A DNA stretch of 64,000 bases, taken from assembly GCA_024233785.1 (NCBI GenBank), contig JACKPD010000016.1, forward strand, positions 1 through 64,000, given 5' to 3'. Shown in pieces: positions 47,039 through 54,508 of the stretch. The DNA is from Spirochaetales bacterium. Lineage in GTDB: Bacteria > Spirochaetota > Spirochaetia > CADAEX01. Position numbers and translations under genes: made by a program. The notes beneath the pieces were generated by a model. That model was not told the DNA's origin. It saw only the letters and a program-made list of their open reading frames with translations, and ran no database searches. Each line of letters opens with the position of its first letter. Positions within the stretch are counted from its first letter, which is position 1.

Positions 47039-47211
47039 TATTCTTCCTTATTGTCAGATAAACATTGGAGTAACTTAAACATTTAAATAATTGTATTTCA
47101 AAAAAGCAATTAATACTAATCCGGAAAAAAAATATTTAAAGTAGCTATATTTAATCATAATATGCAATGATGAGGGGTAATTGTAAAAAAACAGTAAAAC
47201 CTGAAACAGAT

Positions 47212-47251
47212 AAAAAAAGAGCCGGTTAACCTCGCGGGAACCAGCTCTTTA
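47212..47251 (-). terminator. Rho-independent terminator after the RRM gene
   Basis: On the minus strand an AAGAGC-x-GGTT stem pairs with AACC-x-GCTCTT across one mismatch, followed by seven T. It lies 28 bp downstream of the RRM gene stop. Confidence 0.85.
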
Positions 47252-47278
47252 TCTTTTCCGAACTATATTTAACAAATA

Positions 47279-47554
47279 TTAGTTTCTGTAAGATCTTTCT
47301 CTTGGTGCTCTTTCTCTTGCTTCATTAACAAGAAGTTCGCGGTTGTTGAACTGTTTTCCGTTCAATGCTGCGATAGCTTCAGAAGCTGCTGTACCATCTT
47401 CCATTTCAACAAAACCAAAGCCTTTCGACCTGTTTGTATACCTGTCTATTACGATAGACACATCGAGTACATTGCCGTATTCTGCGAAGAGGTCGGCAAG
47501 CTGATCTTCAGTTGTTGCATAGTTTAGATTTCCAACATAGAGTTTCTTTGACAT
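47279..47554 (-). CDS. RRM RNA-binding protein
   Basis: Small protein of 91 aa consisting of one RNA-recognition motif plus a short Arg-rich tail. RNP2 is LYVGNL and RNP1 is KGFGFVEM, both intact. Bacterial Rbp proteins of this size bind single-stranded RNA and are often cold-responsive. The ATG at 47554 follows AAGGATGA by 5 nt and is preferred over an upstream ATG at 47563. A 270-bp AT-rich region upstream, mostly untranslated leader or promoter, separates it from fecR; no clear motif was read there. Confidence 0.93.
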   Translation of the reverse strand: MSKKLYVGNLNYATTEDQLADLFAEYGNVLDVSIVIDRYTNRSKGFGFVEMEDGTAASEAIAALNGKQFNNRELLVNEARERAPRERSYRN

Positions 47555-47836
47555 AAAAATCATCCTTTTTCTGTAATCAAACAGAAATAATAAAAAAAAT
47601 TATCGTGGTGCGCGTTTATTGCATTATTTGTTTTGTTTAGATTAAATAATTGGCAGGAATATTCAACAGCTCCTTTCGTCAGCATAAAAACATAATCCGG
47701 AAATTATAATTCAAAAACAAAAAAATATTCAAAATACGACTGTGCATTCCACAGATTACTGGCATTATACATTTATATTTTAATTGAGTCAACATCATAA
47801 ATTATTATATTTTTTTATTCAAAGGCAATTCCCTGC

Positions 47837-49015
47837 TTAATTTAATCCTGCCGTATCCATTTTTGAATATATATTGAATGATTGCCTGACATATGAGTTC
47901 TTTTTTTCAGCAGCCTTATAGTTTTTCTGAAAATCTTTCATAAAATCATCGATATCGTACTTTTTTCTTAAAGATCCTTTGACAGGCACCTGGTCATGAT
48001 AACTTTTTATTTCCTTTATACGGTAAAAAAGCTCTTCATAAGTAAAAAAGACGTTTCTCATTCTAAGAATTGCGGGACTTACTTTCATTTTGTCGGCGAT
48101 AATATCATTCATCTCCATATTTTCATCTACAGTTTCATTTTGCGCAGAATTATCTGATTTACTGATAATTGAATTATTATCATCGGGAATAGACGGTTTT
48201 TCAGGAACAATATTCAGGTCTTTATATTTTCTGAATATTTTATCGTATCCCCTGAATTCCTTGTAGAAAAGGTTATATTTTTCAAGATATTCTTCATACT
48301 TGATTATAACCGGTTTAGTCAATGAAAAAGAGCCGGCTCTGAACATCCTGAGTTTTTCAGCGCTCCATTCTGTTTTATAAACATCAAACATTTCAGGGCT
48401 GATATCAACTATTTTCAAATGCCTGCCCTGAATTACATCCACGATCATCCCTGAAAAAGCTTTTTCGGTGAAAGCGCTGCCTGACCCGATTCCGGGTGCT
48501 ATGCCGCACTCAAGAGACCCTTCATAGCAGGTAACAAGTATTGAGCCGTCCGGCGCTGTCAGGACACCAAATTCAGCATCATTTACTTTGATGACAGCAT
48601 TGCCTGCTGCCCTGACTGTCATATTAATCCCGGAGGATAATTTACCTGTGTTAACAGTGATACCTCCGGTAAAAAGGATTAATTGCAGAAAACCGTCATC
48701 CTGGTTTCCCGAGGTTTTAAAATAGACTGATGTGTTATTCTCTATTTTTACAGATATGCGGTCATAAGTGCCGTCAGAAATAAAAGTATTTATGTCAAAC
48801 TCTGCGGACCCGTCAGAACCTGTTTCAAGAAGGTCATAATCTTCAAGTTCAAATCCTGGATTAAGACTCTTGGGCCCTGTTATTTCACCGTTTTTATGTA
48901 TTTCAACAGTACCATCCAGATATACCAATATGCCTTTTGCATTAACTGCATGGAGTGCAGTAAAAGATGATAAGAAAAGTAAACCGGAAAAAAGTATAAA
49001 ACCAAGTCTATTCAT
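47837..49015 (-). CDS. FecR-domain exported protein
   Basis: 392-aa protein with a signal peptide (residues 1-23, ending in ALHA). A FecR-like domain lies at about 28-200 (GTVEIHKNGE, LETGSDGSAEFDI, SVYFKTSGN, FTGGITVNTGKLSSGINMTVRAAGNAVIKVNDAEFGVL). In canonical FecR proteins this domain signals from the periplasm. The C-terminal 190 residues are charged, mostly helical and not recognised. There is no sigma factor or TonB receptor gene nearby, so a role as a general envelope or surface component is as likely as signalling. Confidence 0.85.
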   Translation of the reverse strand: MNRLGFILFSGLLFLSSFTALHAVNAKGILVYLDGTVEIHKNGEITGPKSLNPGFELEDYDLLETGSDGSAEFDINTFISDGTYDRISVKIENNTSVYFKTSGNQDDGFLQLILFTGGITVNTGKLSSGINMTVRAAGNAVIKVNDAEFGVLTAPDGSILVTCYEGSLECGIAPGIGSGSAFTEKAFSGMIVDVIQGRHLKIVDISPEMFDVYKTEWSAEKLRMFRAGSFSLTKPVIIKYEEYLEKYNLFYKEFRGYDKIFRKYKDLNIVPEKPSIPDDNNSIISKSDNSAQNETVDENMEMNDIIADKMKVSPAILRMRNVFFTYEELFYRIKEIKSYHDQVPVKGSLRKKYDIDDFMKDFQKNYKAAEKKNSYVRQSFNIYSKMDTAGLN

Positions 49016-49136
49016 TCCAAACCCTTTATGGAGCCCTTTTTCAGGGAATATCTTAGCACATCCTGCATAATTTGCACACTAATATAGTTAAATTATCCGG
49101 ATTGGATTTTCCCGATTAAACATTTCCCTCAGATAT

Positions 49137-49187
49137 AAAAAAAGCCCCATCAGGCATGTGAATAGTTCACTGTCCGATGAAGCCTTG
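49137..49187 (-). terminator. Terminator after the YdbC-like gene
   Basis: A long imperfect stem (AGCCCCATC/GATGAAGCC region, then GTGAA/TTCAC) followed by seven T on the minus strand, about 45-95 bp downstream of the YdbC-like gene. It probably ends the transcript from the methyltransferase/peptide cassette or from the small-gene pair. Confidence 0.7.
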
Positions 49188-49230
49188 TTTTAAAATCAAA
49201 TATTACATAAACCTGCCGGTAAATTTCATG

Positions 49231-49452
49231 TTAAAACTCAAGTTCTTTTAAAACATCCTTTAATTTCAATAATTCATCTTTCTGAAGTGTAACCCCTTTG
49301 CCCATTTTAGCGTGCTCCGGGGCCCAGTCTCTGATGTCATACTTGGGTTCCCTTCCGTTCCAGCTTACAAGGTTAAGTTCTTTTGTCCATCCGTTTTTAC
49401 TTTCAGATAAAACAGTTATATGCTTTATCAGTTCATAGCTGAAGTCACTCAT
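49231..49452 (-). CDS. YdbC/PC4-like single-stranded nucleic acid binding protein
   Basis: Small 73-aa protein. The sequence NGWTKELNLVSWNGREPKYDIRDWAPEHAKMGKGVTL closely matches the YdbC family, bacterial relatives of the eukaryotic PC4 coactivator that bind single-stranded DNA or RNA as dimers. A TTG-led extension to 49467 exists, but the ATG is preferred. It lies 11 bp after a 53-aa gene, probably co-transcribed. Confidence 0.85.
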   Translation of the reverse strand: MSDFSYELIKHITVLSESKNGWTKELNLVSWNGREPKYDIRDWAPEHAKMGKGVTLQKDELLKLKDVLKELEF

Positions 49453-49463
49453 GCAGGTAACCG

Positions 49464-49625
49464 TCAATCCTTCCAGTTAACTGTAATTTTCTCATTTCCT
49501 ATCTTTTTTTTGATAATTCCCGCAAGTGTAATAAGCTCTTCCTTGCAGCAGTCAACTGTCTTGCCGTTTTCAAGCCTTTTTTTGAGTTCATCAGCAAATT
49601 CCGAAATTGTAATTTCTTTTTTCAT
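49464..49625 (-). CDS. 53-aa hypothetical protein upstream of YdbC
   Basis: A 53-codon frame, ATG at 49625 with GGAG 10 nt before it and stop at 49464. It is Lys/Glu-rich, begins MKKEITISEFADELKK and has a Cys-Cys pair near residue 26. Length, codon use and tight spacing to the YdbC-like gene support it as real. Not recognised; helical propensity is high. It starts 85 bp after the thioredoxin-reductase fusion stop. Confidence 0.65.
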   Translation of the reverse strand: MKKEITISEFADELKKRLENGKTVDCCKEELITLAGIIKKKIGNEKITVNWKD

Positions 49626-49710
49626 ATTTCAGCCGCTCCAGTTATACTTTTATATATTAGATTTTAGCACCATTTCAGCTTATTATAAAGAGTTTTTATT
49701 TACATGATTA

Positions 49711-50994
49711 TTATACAAGCTCTTTTGAAATGGAAATTGCCGCGATTGTACCGTCAGCTACAGCAGTTGTAATCTGCCTGTATGCCTTTGTCCTTATATC
49801 TCCTGCTGCATATACATCCTTAACGCTTGTCCGCATTTCACTGTCAGTTTCAATATAGCCCCATTTATCCAGTTTGAACTTATCAGGAAACATTGAAAGA
49901 TTGGGCAGAAAACCCGCAAAAATAAAGACTCCGTTGGTTCTCAGGTTTTTACGCTTACCGGTTTTAAGTTCCTCAACCTCTACTTCCATATCCATGTTTC
50001 CGTGTCTTTTAAAGACCCTCGGTTCATGCTCAAACATGAATGTTATCTTTTTCTCGGCGAATGCCTTTTTCTGTGCTTCCTTATTAGCCTGGAGCTCCGC
50101 AAACTGATGTACAATTGTTATGGATTTTGCGAATTTTGCTATGAAAAGGGATTCTTCTATTGCTGAATTGCCGCCGCCGATAACTATAACATCTTTACCC
50201 TCAAAATACTTAGCGTCGCATGTAGCGCAGTATGAAATGCCGTTTCCCCTGTATTCCTTTTCACCCTCAACTCCTAGAGGCCTGGGGGAAGATCCTGTTG
50301 CTACAATTATTTTTTCAGCTTTTATTGTTTCAACACCGTCAACTACAATCTCTTTTTTTTCAAGGTCTACAGAAGTAACATCAACTGCCACTCTTAAGGC
50401 AGCTCCGGCGGCCTTTGTCTGCTCTCCCATGTAGTGGGCAAGCATAAATCCCGGCTGCGCCTCAATAAATCCCGGGTAATTGGAAACCTGGTGTGTCGTT
50501 GCCATATAACCGCCAGGCAGCGCAGGATCAATAATTATCGTATCGATATGTGCCTGCGCAAGATAAAGCCCTGCGGTAAGACCCGCAGGTCCCGCGCCAA
50601 GTACTGCCACCCTGCATTTTGTCTCAACAGGTTTTGTTTTTTCCCTGATAGCCTTCGCCTTTTCTTCAGGAATAAGAAGCTCAAGGTTCTTTACTATATC
50701 TGCCCTTCTTATACCTCCGGTAAGTTTTTCACCAGCTGGTTTTCCGTTTTTGTAAAAGAGAAGTGTCGGCGAGCCTGAAACCTCAAGTTTCTGCGCAAGT
50801 TCCCTGTTGCCCTGCCTGAAAATCTTGAAAAACTTTATTTCATCTCCATATAAAAGGCTTAATGCTTCATATTTTGTCGCAAGTGCCTCGCAGGGGGGGC
50901 ATTCTGTCGAGTAAAAATCAAGTACCGCGGCTTTTGCAGAAAGCACCTCCTTTTCATAATCTACCTGGTTGATTTCTATTATTTTCCCAGCCAT
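49711..50994 (-). CDS. Thioredoxin-thioredoxin reductase fusion
   Basis: 427-aa protein. Residues 1-105 are a thioredoxin domain with the active site CPPC (Cys32, Cys35) in place of the usual CGPC. From about 128 it is an NADPH-thioredoxin reductase: FAD motif LGAGPAGLTAGLY, redox-active CATC in ISYCATCDAKYF, NADPH motif IGGGNSAIEES and the C-terminal AAGDIRTKAYRQI. The order is opposite to the reductase-thioredoxin fusion of Mycobacterium leprae. The ATG at 50994 is 12 nt from GGAGG and 4 bp after the radical SAM stop. It is probably a dedicated dithiol reductant for the peptide cassette upstream. Confidence 0.93.
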   Translation of the reverse strand: MAGKIIEINQVDYEKEVLSAKAAVLDFYSTECPPCEALATKYEALSLLYGDEIKFFKIFRQGNRELAQKLEVSGSPTLLFYKNGKPAGEKLTGGIRRADIVKNLELLIPEEKAKAIREKTKPVETKCRVAVLGAGPAGLTAGLYLAQAHIDTIIIDPALPGGYMATTHQVSNYPGFIEAQPGFMLAHYMGEQTKAAGAALRVAVDVTSVDLEKKEIVVDGVETIKAEKIIVATGSSPRPLGVEGEKEYRGNGISYCATCDAKYFEGKDVIVIGGGNSAIEESLFIAKFAKSITIVHQFAELQANKEAQKKAFAEKKITFMFEHEPRVFKRHGNMDMEVEVEELKTGKRKNLRTNGVFIFAGFLPNLSMFPDKFKLDKWGYIETDSEMRTSVKDVYAAGDIRTKAYRQITTAVADGTIAAISISKELV

Positions 50995-50998
50995 TTTT

Positions 50999-52336
50999 TT
51001 ATATATCCTCCATTTTACTGTATATTGATATTCCCATTTCAAGAAGCTCCTTTACCGGCCGGCAGTCAGGAGAAGCCAGCTTTCCTGTCCTGTTTTTTGC
51101 GACAGACGCGCATCCGCCGCCGCATGCAAGCTGAAGTGAACAGTCCCTGCATTCAGGTATTGAAAGAACTGACCTGTTTTCCCACCCGGCTACTTTTTCC
51201 CTGTTCAATGACACTTCCGGGTAAAAAGTTCCCAGTTCCTCCCCCTCTTTACCGACAGTTGCGGTGCAGGAGTAGATCTTTCCTGTATAGTCAAATGCCC
51301 ATTCTGTTTTACACCCGGGGCAGGAATCGAATAGAGGGTTTGGAAGTTCGCCGTTTTCAAATAGAAAGCGGGAAACAGAAAAAGCCGGTTTGTGAAACTG
51401 TGTAATTTCAGGATGCTTAAGGAGAAGTTCATATAATTCACTGTATATCTCTGTCCTGGTTAAAAGCTCACCCCTTCCCCCGCGGCAGGTATGAAGTTCA
51501 TAATTTCTTCCAAGCTGTGTTTTGAAATTCGCACTTTCCGTCCATCCCCTGTCAATTGCAAACTGTGCCAGTGAAGGGAGATAGGAGATATTATCACGGT
51601 CAAGGACAACCCTGAGGTTTATCCTGTGACCGGCGGCAAGGGCCGCGTCAATACCTGAGACAATTTTCGTAAAGCTATTTCCCCCGGAAACCAGAGGCCT
51701 TCTTTTGTCATGAATTCCTTCAGGCCCGTCAAGGGTGACCTGTATCTCGCGGATATTTCCCTTTTCAAATAGAGGAAGGTACTCCTCAAGATTATACCCG
51801 TTTGTAACAACAGCTACATCCAGGCCCCTCTGAGCAGCTCCGGTAATCAGTTTCTCTATCCGCCCAAACGCGGTTTTGCCGTGCATAAGCGGTTCACCGC
51901 CGAATATTGTTATATATTTTTTCCTTCCGGCAAATTCCCTGACTATATAGCTGAAAAAAGCTTCTATTGTATTGAGTCCCTCTTCCTGTTCTTTTTCCCC
52001 GGCCCCGTCAGGAACCGATGTTGTGTATTCGCCCTGGTAGCAGTAGGAACAGCTGAAATTGCATGAATAATCCGGAACATAGAAAATCTGTATCTCACTT
52101 TCTGATAGTGTATCAACAAAATCGAGGTATGCTTTTTTATATAGTTTTTCTTCCTTCTCTTCCTCTATAAGATAACCCTTGTCAATATACTGCTGCTTGT
52201 CGGAGAATATACCCTTTTCAACTCTCATCCCCTCTTCCGGGTCAAGAATATCAGCATTGCCTGTAAGTATATTTACAATAAAATAATCTTCTGAATCTTT
52301 GAGTTTTGAAAATATGTTATGTCTGGAAAAATGCAT
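50999..52336 (-). CDS. Radical SAM/SPASM peptide maturase-like protein
   Basis: Probable peptide-modifying enzyme, 445 aa. The N-terminal ~65 residues (HNIFSKLKDSEDYFIVNILTG, then ADILDPEEG) resemble the peptide-recognition (RRE-like) domain of SCIFF-type maturases. The radical SAM cluster is Cys92-Cys96-Cys99 (CxxxCxxC) with GGEP near 145. A SPASM domain follows with Cys339, Cys342, Cys357, Cys396, Cys399, Cys405, Cys409 and Cys425, enough for two auxiliary [4Fe-4S] clusters. GGGAG lies 5 nt before the ATG at 52336, so this start is preferred over an in-frame ATG at 52387. It directly follows a 31-codon Cys peptide gene and a hairpin. Confidence 0.93.
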   Translation of the reverse strand: MHFSRHNIFSKLKDSEDYFIVNILTGNADILDPEEGMRVEKGIFSDKQQYIDKGYLIEEEKEEKLYKKAYLDFVDTLSESEIQIFYVPDYSCNFSCSYCYQGEYTTSVPDGAGEKEQEEGLNTIEAFFSYIVREFAGRKKYITIFGGEPLMHGKTAFGRIEKLITGAAQRGLDVAVVTNGYNLEEYLPLFEKGNIREIQVTLDGPEGIHDKRRPLVSGGNSFTKIVSGIDAALAAGHRINLRVVLDRDNISYLPSLAQFAIDRGWTESANFKTQLGRNYELHTCRGGRGELLTRTEIYSELYELLLKHPEITQFHKPAFSVSRFLFENGELPNPLFDSCPGCKTEWAFDYTGKIYSCTATVGKEGEELGTFYPEVSLNREKVAGWENRSVLSIPECRDCSLQLACGGGCASVAKNRTGKLASPDCRPVKELLEMGISIYSKMEDI

Positions 52337-52411
52337 CTGAGCTCCCTGAAATATATATTGCTTTGAATATGACCTGAATTGATGCACTCAGGCCGTCCTC
52401 TGCTTTAATCC

Positions 52412-52461
52412 AAAAAAAACCACTATTGAGAGGTACCTTAGAAAGGAGCTCCCGATAGTGG
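52412..52461 (-). terminator. Hairpin with T-run between peptide gene and radical SAM gene
   Basis: The arms 52449-52461 and 52420-52432 pair over 13 positions with one C/A mismatch and one G-T wobble, leaving a 16-base loop. Eight T follow on the minus strand. It lies 9 bp after the peptide stop and 76 bp before the radical SAM start, the position of attenuators that keep precursor transcript in excess of maturase. Confidence 0.85.
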
Positions 52462-52469
52462 AAAGCAAG

Positions 52470-52565
52470 TCAGTCGTGACACCCTGCCACAATAACCGAC
52501 ACTTTTGCACAGCACTGAGCTGTAGCTTTTGCAGCGCTTTTTTCACTGCGAATTAATGATTTCAT
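52470..52565 (-). CDS. Candidate RiPP precursor peptide (31 aa, Cys-containing)
   Basis: A 31-codon frame starting at ATG 52565 and ending TGA at 52470. GGGGTG lies 4 nt upstream. The peptide opens MKSLIRSEKSAAKATAQ (a basic, Ala/Ser-rich leader), followed by Cys18-Cys19, then AKVSVIVAG, Cys29, His30 and Asp31 at the C-terminus. It lies 40 bp after the methyltransferase stop and, through the attenuator, 133 bp before a SPASM radical SAM gene. The size, Cys placement, ribosome site and context make it a likely modified peptide. No homologue is recognised; function and modification are inferred. Confidence 0.75.
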   Translation of the reverse strand: MKSLIRSEKSAAKATAQCCAKVSVIVAGCHD

Positions 52566-52605
52566 ATTACACCCCATTAATCAGGCATTATTATAACACA
52601 CTGCT

Positions 52606-53256
52606 TTATTTACTGCAGCAGCATGAATGCTTGTATCCTCTTACAGTAAAACTTGCTACCTGTATTGCCCCTTTATCATAAGGAGCGCTCTCTTCAAGAA
52701 CTGTTATATCCTTAAATCCTGTCCCTGAAAGTATTGACATATACATGTCCCTTGTAACAGAGCCGGCCCAGCATTCAGCGACGGCATCCGGATCATTGGC
52801 ATATTCTTCAGGCACAGGCACAGTTGAATAAATATCGCTTACTGTGAAAAACCCGCCTGGTTTAAGAACCCTGTATATTTCACTCCATACTTTCCATTTA
52901 TCCCCGGCATGATTAATTGTACAATTGGAAATAACAATATTAACTGAATTATCAGCCAAAGGTATATTTTCAAGCTCTGTTTTTATAAATTCAACATTTT
53001 TAACACCAAGCAAAACAGCGTTCTGCTTTGCCTTTTCAAGCATACCGTCTGAAATATCAATTCCGTAGGCAAAACCTGAAGGACCTGCGGCTTCAGCCAT
53101 TCTTATTACATCTGTTCCCCTGCCGCTTCCAAGATCAAGACATACATCTCCTTCCCTGACATCTGTACTTTCAAGAGCTTTTCCGCATGACAGACAGCAT
53201 TGATCCTGGGCGAGTTTTGAATATCTTTTATCAATTGCCTGTATATTATTTTCCAA
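52606..53256 (-). CDS. ArsM-like S-adenosylmethionine methyltransferase
   Basis: Class I methyltransferase of 216 aa, SAM-binding motif LDLGSGRGTD at 40-49. It resembles arsenite methyltransferases: IVISNCTINH has Cys112 and VAECWAGS has Cys162, equivalent to the two arsenic-binding Cys of ArsM. Further Cys occur at 20, 21, 24 and 39, and a C-terminal triplet at 212-214 (SCCCSK) is unusual. The start is a TTG at 53256, with AAAGGA 7 nt upstream. It is the first gene of the peptide cassette, so it could methylate arsenic, a thiol or the peptide; the neighbours do not include arsR, arsB or arsC. Confidence 0.82.
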   Translation of the reverse strand: MENNIQAIDKRYSKLAQDQCCLSCGKALESTDVREGDVCLDLGSGRGTDVIRMAEAAGPSGFAYGIDISDGMLEKAKQNAVLLGVKNVEFIKTELENIPLADNSVNIVISNCTINHAGDKWKVWSEIYRVLKPGGFFTVSDIYSTVPVPEEYANDPDAVAECWAGSVTRDMYMSILSGTGFKDITVLEESAPYDKGAIQVASFTVRGYKHSCCCSK

Positions 53257-53281
53257 TTCACTTTCCTTTAATAATATTTTG

Positions 53282-53310
53282 AATATATCAATTTTTATAT
53301 ATTACGTCAA
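53282..53310 (-). promoter_or_regulatory. Promoter of the methyltransferase-peptide-radical SAM cassette
   Basis: Minus-strand TTGACG (53305-53310) and TATATT (53282-53287) are separated by exactly 17 bp, about 25 bp before the TTG start. The spacer and -10 box include an AT-rich inverted repeat (AATATAT...ATATATT, 53282-53303). Confidence 0.65.
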
Positions 53311-53531
53311 TAAAGACCGTCACAATATTTCACATCTTTTTGAGCAGCAAGCAGGAATTAAGACAGATGCAGCTAATTACGGAACGTTTACAATTTAATT
53401 ATGCAGGCAATACAGTAAAAAAACAATATTTTTCATCAGCTTAACAACTTTAAAATAATACATAGTCTCCATAATTTCTTCACATTGCAGGTTTAGATTA
53501 GTTTTGAAATCAATAATTCAAGGAGAAGAAA

Positions 53532-54017
53532 ATGAAAAAAATTATTTTATTAACTGTTTTACTGGCAGTTCTTGCTGCGGGATTTGTTTTAGCGGATGGA
53601 AGGCCGGGTAATAAAGGTGCATGGAACAATAATGACAACCGCAGCTACAGCGGAAGAGGCGGTTATATGATGGATAATGATAATTTTTCCCGTTTGGGAA
53701 ATGGACGCGGTTTTCAGTCATTTACCGAGTTAAAAGAGGTTTCAGGGGAAATTATTATAAATGAAGATGATTTTCCAGCCATTAAAACAGGAAAAGAAGT
53801 AATGTCAATAACACTTCCTGAAGATGCTGTTAAAGCACTTAAGATAAAAAACGGCTCTAAAATCACAGTAAAAGGAATTGAAGTCCCCGGAAGGAACTGG
53901 AACATTACCGGTGAAAAATTATTAAGGATTCATGAATTCGAATATGAAGGAAAAACCTATATCACACATGGTATGGGCGGAAGACCTGAACGCGGAGGCA
54001 TGATGGGCGGTTTCTGA
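53532..54017 (+). CDS. Secreted Gly/Asn-rich protein with a small beta domain
   Basis: 161-aa exported protein; signal peptide MKKIILLTVLLAVLAAGFVLA. A low-complexity N-terminal part (GNKGAWNNNDNRSYSGRGGYMM) precedes a compact domain (about 68-145: KEVSGEIIINEDDFPAIKTG, AVKALKIKNGSKITVKGIEVPG) that looks like an OB-like beta barrel. The end is Gly/Met/Arg-rich. No family was recognised. It is transcribed alone and ends in a strong hairpin (54048-54078). The ribosome site is AAGGAG. Confidence 0.75.
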   Translation: MKKIILLTVLLAVLAAGFVLADGRPGNKGAWNNNDNRSYSGRGGYMMDNDNFSRLGNGRGFQSFTELKEVSGEIIINEDDFPAIKTGKEVMSITLPEDAVKALKIKNGSKITVKGIEVPGRNWNITGEKLLRIHEFEYEGKTYITHGMGGRPERGGMMGGF

Positions 54018-54047
54018 AAGAAATATCCCGTTGCATTGGGCAAATCG

Positions 54048-54078
54048 AAAAGCCGGATCTTCGGACCGGCTTTTATTT
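54048..54078. terminator. Terminator after the secreted Gly-rich gene
   Basis: A perfect nine-base arm pair (AAAAGCCGG/CCGGCTTTT) with a TTCG-containing loop, flanked by A-rich and T-rich runs. It can work on both strands. Confidence 0.85.
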
Positions 54079-54156
54079 CAATAGTTATTAAAAATTAATT
54101 TTAAATATTTCATGTGCTAAACAGTCAGGATATTGTGAAAAAATCTTCCTGAAAAT

Positions 54157-54187
54157 TAAAAAAACCCCTTTTAACAGGGGGTTATTT
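54157..54187 (-). terminator. Terminator after the 52-aa membrane peptide gene
   Basis: On the minus strand AACCCC/GGGGTT closes a stem with a seven-T run. It lies just downstream of the small gene at 54212-54370; the plus strand also has a weak T-run. Confidence 0.8.
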
Positions 54188-54211
54188 CTTTAAAAACAGT
54201 ATCCGGGTAAT

Positions 54212-54370
54212 TTATTCAAGACCTTTTTCAGCTTCATTATTTAATACTTCAGTTATCTGCTTATTTCTAAGGTCCAGGTTTTTGATATCAGGATATTTTG
54301 GAACTAATACTGCAAATACCGTGAATATCAAAGCCAAGATTATTATCGAAATAATTGAATATTCTTTCAT
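54212..54370 (-). CDS. 52-aa single-helix membrane peptide
   Basis: A short frame with an excellent ribosome site (GGAGG 5 nt before the ATG at 54370) and a terminator after it. One hydrophobic helix (about residues 5-23: IISIIILALIFTVFAVLVP) is followed by a charged tail. Not recognised. The combination of ribosome site, helix and terminator supports a real small gene standing alone between a secreted protein and the GAF/HD-GYP gene. Confidence 0.7.
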   Translation of the reverse strand: MKEYSIISIIILALIFTVFAVLVPKYPDIKNLDLRNKQITEVLNNEAEKGLE

Positions 54371-54508
54371 TTTATCCTCCTGGGGAGAATATACTGCACA
54401 TTTGTTAAATTGGTATTAATAATGCGTTTATTTACTATTATTGAGAAATATTTATTGTAATTATGAGATAATCTTTTTATTTTCTGCGGATAAAATTAAA
54501 GTCAGTAC

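Noticed and set aside
52551..52605. A plus-strand peptide starting at the ATG near 52556
   Set aside because: No ribosome site and no Cys or leader character; it runs antisense into the methyltransferase gene.
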